Shown here piece after piece: positions 20,619 to 25,175 of a DNA stretch of 25,175 nucleotides (positions are counted from its first letter, which is position 1; each line of letters opens with the position of its first letter). The stretch covers positions 106,495-131,669 of the forward strand of contig QZLH01000078.1 in assembly GCA_003833135.1 (NCBI GenBank). The letters run 5' to 3'. The stretch is from Oehlia diaphana (Eukaryota; Glomeromycota; Glomeromycetes; Glomerales; Glomeraceae). The notes beneath the pieces were generated by a model. It was given only the letters and a program-made list of their open reading frames with translations, did not search any database and had not been told where the DNA came from. Position numbers and translations under genes: made by a program.

Positions 20619-23370
20619 TTATTTTGTATCGCAAGACCATGGCAAAACAATTGATTGTGGTGGAGTCTCTGTGCCCATGGCGACTAGTTCTTGCTTAAAA
20701 TCTTGAACTTGAGAGTTCACTGTGTTCACGCAGTCCATAATAATTCTCTGTACATGAAGGTAAGCTAAGAGACAGCATATTTCATGAGGTGACTTAGAAT
20801 AAAACGAAAACAACAGATTACCTTCACCATCCACACACTTGTCAGCACCCTGATAAGATCCCGTATGTTTTCTACTGTAGCTGGCACCTCAAGTAGCTTC
20901 TCTCGTTTTAATATTGACACGTACCCCTTAGGGCTACTCAGATGTAAAACTTGCGTTTTAAGACCTATAATTCAAAATATCTAAGTTTATAATGTCATAA
21001 CTGCAAAATTTCTTATTTTACTTACCCAAGTGAAGAATGCCAACGACCCTCAGTTGTCTTACTTTCGTTTCTTCGAAATGGACTTGTCGGCTCAGGCATA
21101 TTAGTATATCATGCATTGCTTTGCTCAGTTTATATCCATCAGCTAACAATTTGGTTTCGTCATATTTCTTAGCCACTTCAATTGCTCCATATTCAATGTC
21201 ATTGACGTACGTTCTGAATATTCCGTCCATCCTAGATCCCATCTTCTTACGTTCTATTTTCTTGCGACGTGTACGTATCCTCTTTCGATTTTTTCTTGCG
21301 GATACTGCCTCACTTGATGACTCCTTTCTATGAAAAAAGTAAGTAGAAATTCAAAAAATATATGGAAATGATCGTATCAAGAATTCACCTGACAGTCTCT
21401 ATTCCAATTAAGTTTCGGAGTCCATGATCGATTATTAGCGACCACACATTAATGTCGTACCAAGATTCAAGATGTGGCTTATGCAATATTCCATTGGGAT
21501 CTTCGTAATCTGTAAGGCTTTGTTTAGTAATAGATGCGTTATTAAAGCTCTAGCAACATCACTAATAAGAAATATACTTACAACTTCCTCATTACTAGCT
21601 CTACCCATTCGGCATCATAGTGTTTCTCTCGGTCATAAGGCTCATCCTTATTTCGGAAAGATGTTGTTTCTAAGAGGTATCTTAACTCACTCGTTGTTTT
21701 AACCTGAAGTTGGCAATATCTTAAATAAATTTGGACAAATTAAAAAATTATTTCATCTTCAACTCACATCTGCAAATCGCATAACTGAATTAACAAAGGT
21801 TCCGTCAGTCCCCGATAACTTTCTGATTTCACGGCGTATTTCTTCCCATTCTTCGACTGTAAATAGTGCCTCTGCCTCCTTATCATCCAAATCGATGATC
21901 CATGAATGTAGGAGTGATTCAGCCGATAATTTTTTGCAATGATCGAAGATAACATCCTCGACACATATACCAGATGATAGAATCCACTTATGAGTCTTAT
22001 TCATTGTTGCGTAGGATTCATCAAAACACTTGAACTGTGAAGATGTCAACAATGGTGGAAGATTCTGATCCTCAACATCACTTGTACTATGGATAGAAGT
22101 GAAGCTATGAGCCTAAGAAAAAAATATCGAAGAAAAAGAATTATCATATGATACCTTGGTACATAATCTGGATCTTCTTCCTCCTCAGATATAACAGAAA
22201 AAGGATTTCATAATTAGCAATTATTCTTGATTGCTGTGAATAGTGATGATTGAACAATTCACTTCAATGCGGATACCATACTTCACTTTCCTCAATGTCC
22301 GGTTCGTTGGAAATTTTTCGTTCATCCAACTTTTGCCGTTTCCTAATCAGATTGGTTGGTTTTTTTTCGGCAGGACTTCTAAAGAAACTATTGATTCCGT
22401 CACTTTCTTCATGATCATTCTAAAACATTGAAATGCAAATAATTAGTTCGACTCAAATACTTCTATGTATAGTAGGTAGGAAAGACTATATTAATTTGTT
22501 AAATATCAAAAAACTGAGATCTATAAAACGTTACCTTTTTACTCTTTACATTATCTTTGTTGCAATTGTCGTCTTCTACTTCATAATCATCACAATCATC
22601 ATCTTTAAATGAATCGGAGGCTGATTCATAATAATCTGCTTGACGTTGGTTTTGTCCATGACTGTTGCTAACATCAATGAAAGTTGATAAGAGTGATGGA
22701 TCGCTACCTTTATTTAAATTACCATCGTTCTGGATCACAGGACAGGAAAAGAAACATTCCAGCATTCTTGAATAATATTACTTAGTCAAAATAAAAACTG
22801 GTAAATTACCTTTTGTTTTTTAGAATGCAAATCTGCGGCTAAAGCAAATATTTCCTCTTCTTTCTGCACATGGACTATTTTTTTCTGTACGTGCGCCATG
22901 GTCTATTGAAGATAAACGCGCTATAAGTTACATAAATCAACATCAACCGAACCTTTTCAATAAGAATCAACCAACCTCATAAATGGACTTGCCATATTTT
23001 CCATTGTATATTCGTTTATACATTATTCGAAGGTCTTCCATAAGTACCTTAGTTTCAGGAAGCTGAATTTAAGGGATTCTGTAAGTGATGTGAAGTGACA
23101 AAGCAGTGTCTCGTTATTGACGTTCACCTCCATATCTTCAGCAATCCTGCTAGCAATAACACGAATAGGTTGTGGTATCGATCTTTGCTTAACTATCCAA
23201 CCTAACGAGCTGTAAAAGGCTGTCAAACACGTCTCCCATAGTGGCAAATCACGTTCATCTTTACAAATCCAATCGATGTAATGCCTTAAACTCCATAAGC
23301 CTGCTTTAACTGAAGTGAAGTAACTGTGTACCATAACCGAATTTACTACGCAATCTTCTGCGAGTTCCAT
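20619..23370 (-). CDS. Lineage-expanded fungal protein of unknown function, 12 exons, 648 aa
   Basis: Exons (high to low): 23370-23128, 23062-22976, 22902-22810, 22729-22535, 22419-22282, 22183-22155, 22104-21768, 21703-21582, 21517-21389, 21327-21026, 20964-20822, 20747-20619. They join in frame to 1947 nt, with GT-AG introns of 50-115 nt. I recall the LHSWIIDLDD, PHLESWYDINVWS, KVRQLRVVGILHLG and MDCVNTVNSQ segments from a large unnamed family in Rhizophagus-type fungi; no function is known to me. Two acidic tracts lie at about residues 181-200 and 247-258. A basic patch (RKNRKRIRTRRKKIERKK, about 469-486) looks like a nuclear-localisation or nucleic-acid-binding stretch. It is followed by D492, E503, E508 and K511 in a D-x10-E-x4-ExxK pattern reminiscent of PD-(D/E)XK nucleases (inference). 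The start ATG follows a possible 5'-UTR intron (23477-23386). The 29-nt exon and the 22104 acceptor are the least certain parts. Confidence 0.8.
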
Positions 23371-23385
23371 ATTGAAAAAGTATAA

Positions 23386-23477
23386 CTTTTGTTGATCGTG
23401 AAAATGTTCCGTGAAAATTAATACGCGAAGCGCGAAATAGGCTGAACCTCGTGATTTATGATTGTCGGTAAACTCAC
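23386..23477 (-). other. Possible 5'-UTR intron
   Basis: A strong donor CAC|GTGAGT (intron from 23477) and an acceptor ACAAAAG (ending at 23386) bracket 92 nt just above the ATG of the 12-exon gene. The same stretch is also open in frame with that ATG up to 23487, but without an upstream ATG. An untranslated first intron therefore explains it better than an N-terminal extension. Confidence 0.4.
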
Positions 23478-23570
23478 GTGAAGACACTATTAGGGCATAA
23501 ATATCGAATTTTATCGAATTTTTTTACGAGTCCCGACATATCGTTATATAGAGGGTTGGCTGCAAATGAC

Positions 23571-23928
23571 AGACTTCGTGTGGCCAAGTTGCAGCGAACC
23601 TCTGGAAACGTGAACTTTGCTCAAATCTATTCATGTACAGACCAAGGGGCGGTGAATAGATTTATAAAAAAGGCCAGTTTGTCATGTACAGACCAAGTGG
23701 CGGTGACAAACTGAAGGGAAAATGAAGAGACTTCGTGCGGCCAAGTGGCGGCGAAACCTCTGGGAACGTGAACTTTGCTCAAATCTATTCATGTACAGAC
23801 CAAGAGGGCGGTGAATAGATTTACAAAAAAAAGGCCAGTTTGTCATGTACAGACCAAGTGGCGGTGGCAAACTGAGTTCACTTCCTCCAGACGTTCCATG
23901 TGCGACCGAATTGGCGGTGGACGTTTGG
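23571..23928. repeat. Array of seven hairpins with conserved loop and variable arms
   Basis: Loops are variants of TGTACAGACCAAGTGGCGG. H2: AAATCTATTCA 23623-23633 with TGAATAGATTT 23653-23663. H3: CAGTTTGTCA 23675-23684 with TGACAAACTG 23704-23713. H5: 23781-23791 with 23812-23822, arms as H2. H6: 23836-23845 with 23865-23874, arms as H3 with one change. H7: AGACGTTCCA 23889-23898 with TGGACGTTT 23918-23926. H1 (23571-23603) and H4 (23726-23761) have AGA...CTTCG arms and a 16-nt loop. H1-H3 and H4-H6 form a duplicated block of about 155 bp. The array ends about 200 bp upstream of the ATG of the 12-exon gene. Confidence 0.85.
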
Positions 23929-23984
23929 CTTTTCCCAGAAAAACAATTTATTTTATTGTACAAAGAATTCACTAACCAGAGCCT

Positions 23985-24446
23985 CACCTTTTTATATGAT
24001 TTGTAGTGAGTCTAATCGATTTTGGAAGGGAAAATTATGTTAACTTGATCTCATCCCAAAAAATATGTCACTCAAAATTATAACAAAAAAACTTTATCAA
24101 CAAGGAATTATTTATTAATACGCGAGTATATGTTAAGAATATGCTTCAGTTTGATATGTGATGCATATACTAAAATGTACTGCGCATTTTTTTATTAAGT
24201 TCTGAATTGATAGTTTCGTTGCAACTTGCATCTATTACTTTACGAGTCCATTGATTGTAAATATCGATGATGCAGGTAATGGAGGTTTGAAATTTTATTA
24301 GAATTTCATTTGATTTTTTGTTTGCATATATTCTGGTCAGCAAGACATCGCCTTTTTATATAATTTATATAATTTGCAGGATCGATTTGGAATACGCTTT
24401 AGGAAAATTACGTTAATATGATCGCATCACAAAATCTGGTCAACTG
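23985..24446 (+). repeat. Diverged direct repeat pair, about 360 bp apart
   Basis: Copy one (about 23985-24073) and copy two (about 24349-24446) share CACCTTTTTATAT/CGCCTTTTTATAT, an ATCGATTT(T)GGAA word, a GGAAAATTA(T/C)GTTAA word and TGATC(T/G)CATC(C/A)CAAAA. Spacing differs by small insertions. Neither copy is coding. They look like two old copies of one non-autonomous element or a local duplication. Confidence 0.55.
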
Positions 24447-24946
24447 CCTCTCCTTAATTTACAATAAAAGAATTTAATGCTATTTATATATAATGATAGA
24501 CTCCTATGTCAATGAACTCGGAATATGATTTTTCAACCCTATTGGCGATTTTTTTCACGAAACCTCTAAAATTTCTATAAATCAGAATTAGACGAACTGG
24601 CTAAGGCAAAAGCATCTAATATTACAAGATGTTTTTTTAAATCAGAATATAGTAAGATATCAGCGTAGGTAATTAAGATTCTGAATAATAAATCTTTGCA
24701 AGAAATTTTATTTCCATCTAAAGAAGGGAGTTCAGGATTCATAGGATCAGGCTTTTGCCTCGCATTATCGCCGTTTTCAAAATGGTGTGATCTTCAAAAT
24801 AACATCATCAAAAAAATTCGAATCTGAATTTTGTGTAACATAAAGATCTGGCCTATCATGTAACACTTTTTTACATTAAAAATTAATGTCGCGTAATAAA
24901 AAAATTTATCACGTAATAAAAAAATGTCTTCTGTTTCAATTTCACC
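24447..24946. other. Spacer upstream of the partial gene at the window end
   Basis: No gene is seen. A short tandem of the form CGTAATAAAAAAAT occurs twice at about 24890-24925 (GCGTAATAAAAAAATTTATC, then ACGTAATAAAAAAATG), directly ahead of the partial gene. An alternative ATG at 24924 opens only an 11-codon frame. Confidence 0.5.
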
Positions 24947-25175
24947 ATGTATTGTGGTATAAATTTGTCATTTGACAATTGTAATTGTAATAAAGACATC
25001 AAACCAACCAAAAATAATTGTTCTAAAGTGGTATATTTTCGAAACTTAATTTATAAACCTGAACAAGTACATGAAAAAACAAAAAATACTTTATTATGTA
25101 GTAATCAAACATACGGATATAAGTTGGATATGAAACTGCCACATAATTTTACACTTTGTTCTGCATGTAATAGCC
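24947..25175 (+). CDS. 5' part of a Cys-containing hypothetical protein, cut by the window end
   Basis: Frame open from ATG 24947 for 76 codons to the window edge; upstream in the same frame TAA stops it at about 24916. The product begins MYCG and has an NCNCNK motif (residues about 11-16), further single Cys residues, and ends in a CSAC pair (residues 71-74). Together these could ligate zinc (CxC and CxxC spacing). Between them is a VVYFRNLIYKPEQVHEK type segment with coding-like codons. I recall similar LCSAC-containing hypothetical proteins from Rhizophagus-type fungi, but no function. The 3' part is missing, and an intron beyond the edge cannot be excluded. Confidence 0.5.
   Translation, partial: MYCGINLSFDNCNCNKDIKPTKNNCSKVVYFRNLIYKPEQVHEKTKNTLLCSNQTYGYKLDMKLPHNFTLCSACNS

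Noticed and set aside
21037..21702. Plus-strand frames at 21037-21333 and 21472-21702
   Set aside because: Antisense to exons of the 12-exon gene; no family resemblance.
22243..22431. Plus-strand frame of 62 aa
   Set aside because: Antisense to exon 22419-22282 of the 12-exon gene.
23571..23928. CRISPR-like array
   Set aside because: The repeated part is the loop and the varying parts are self-complementary arms. There are no spacers of constant length, and the genome is eukaryotic.
23478..23987. Open frames on both strands (23478-23714 +, 23775-23975 +, 23682-23987 -)
   Set aside because: They run through the palindromic hairpin array, where both strands read alike. The frames follow the repeat and have no domain or splice context.

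Overview
The window looks like nuclear DNA from an early-diverging filamentous fungus, most likely an arbuscular mycorrhizal (Glomeromycotina, Rhizophagus-like) genome. It is very AT-rich with long A and T runs. Its genes have many short spliceosomal introns (mostly 60-80 nt). It carries a solitary F-box gene, a decayed Crinkler-type (CRN) effector gene and much transposon debris, a combination typical of that group. The assignment is inferred from gene content and was not tested by search.

Layout: 1-545 is a tandem array of about 130-bp A/T-run units. 642-2282 (-) is an intronless F-box gene. 2283-12798 is a 10-kb gene-poor stretch of AT-rich spacer. It holds a possible RNA polymerase III unit (2521-2703), telomere-like interstitial repeats, several eroded coding scraps (5964-6065, 7963-8147, 9129-9696) and a 161-bp MITE (11599-11759). 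A second, Harbinger-like MITE lies at 12799-12964, beside an orphan exon for a membrane-anchored protein (12978-13283). 13550-17675 (-) is a complete 8-exon Ras guanine-nucleotide exchange factor of about 1212 aa (SH3, WW repeats, RasGEF-N, RasGEF catalytic domain) with one GC-AG intron.

17676-20618 is a mobile-element-rich interval: a minus-strand coding scrap, a 42-bp tandem repeat, a tRNA-like fragment, a frameshifted CRN pseudogene (19336-20002), a foldback element and a pogo-like transposon end. 20619-23370 (-) is a 12-exon gene I could assemble end to end (648 aa, every junction in frame). It belongs to what I recall as an expanded, functionally unassigned Rhizophagus-type family; it has acidic tracts, a strongly basic patch and a D...E...ExxK pattern that could be nuclease-like.

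The most unusual structure is directly upstream of that gene. At 23571-23928 there are seven hairpins with nearly the same 16-20-nt loop, but their arms differ from hairpin to hairpin while staying self-complementary. The window ends in the 5' part of a Cys-containing gene on the + strand (24947 onward).

The genes do not form a pathway. Signalling (RasGEF), probable ubiquitin-ligase adaptor (F-box) and accessory genes sit as islands in repeat-rich DNA.
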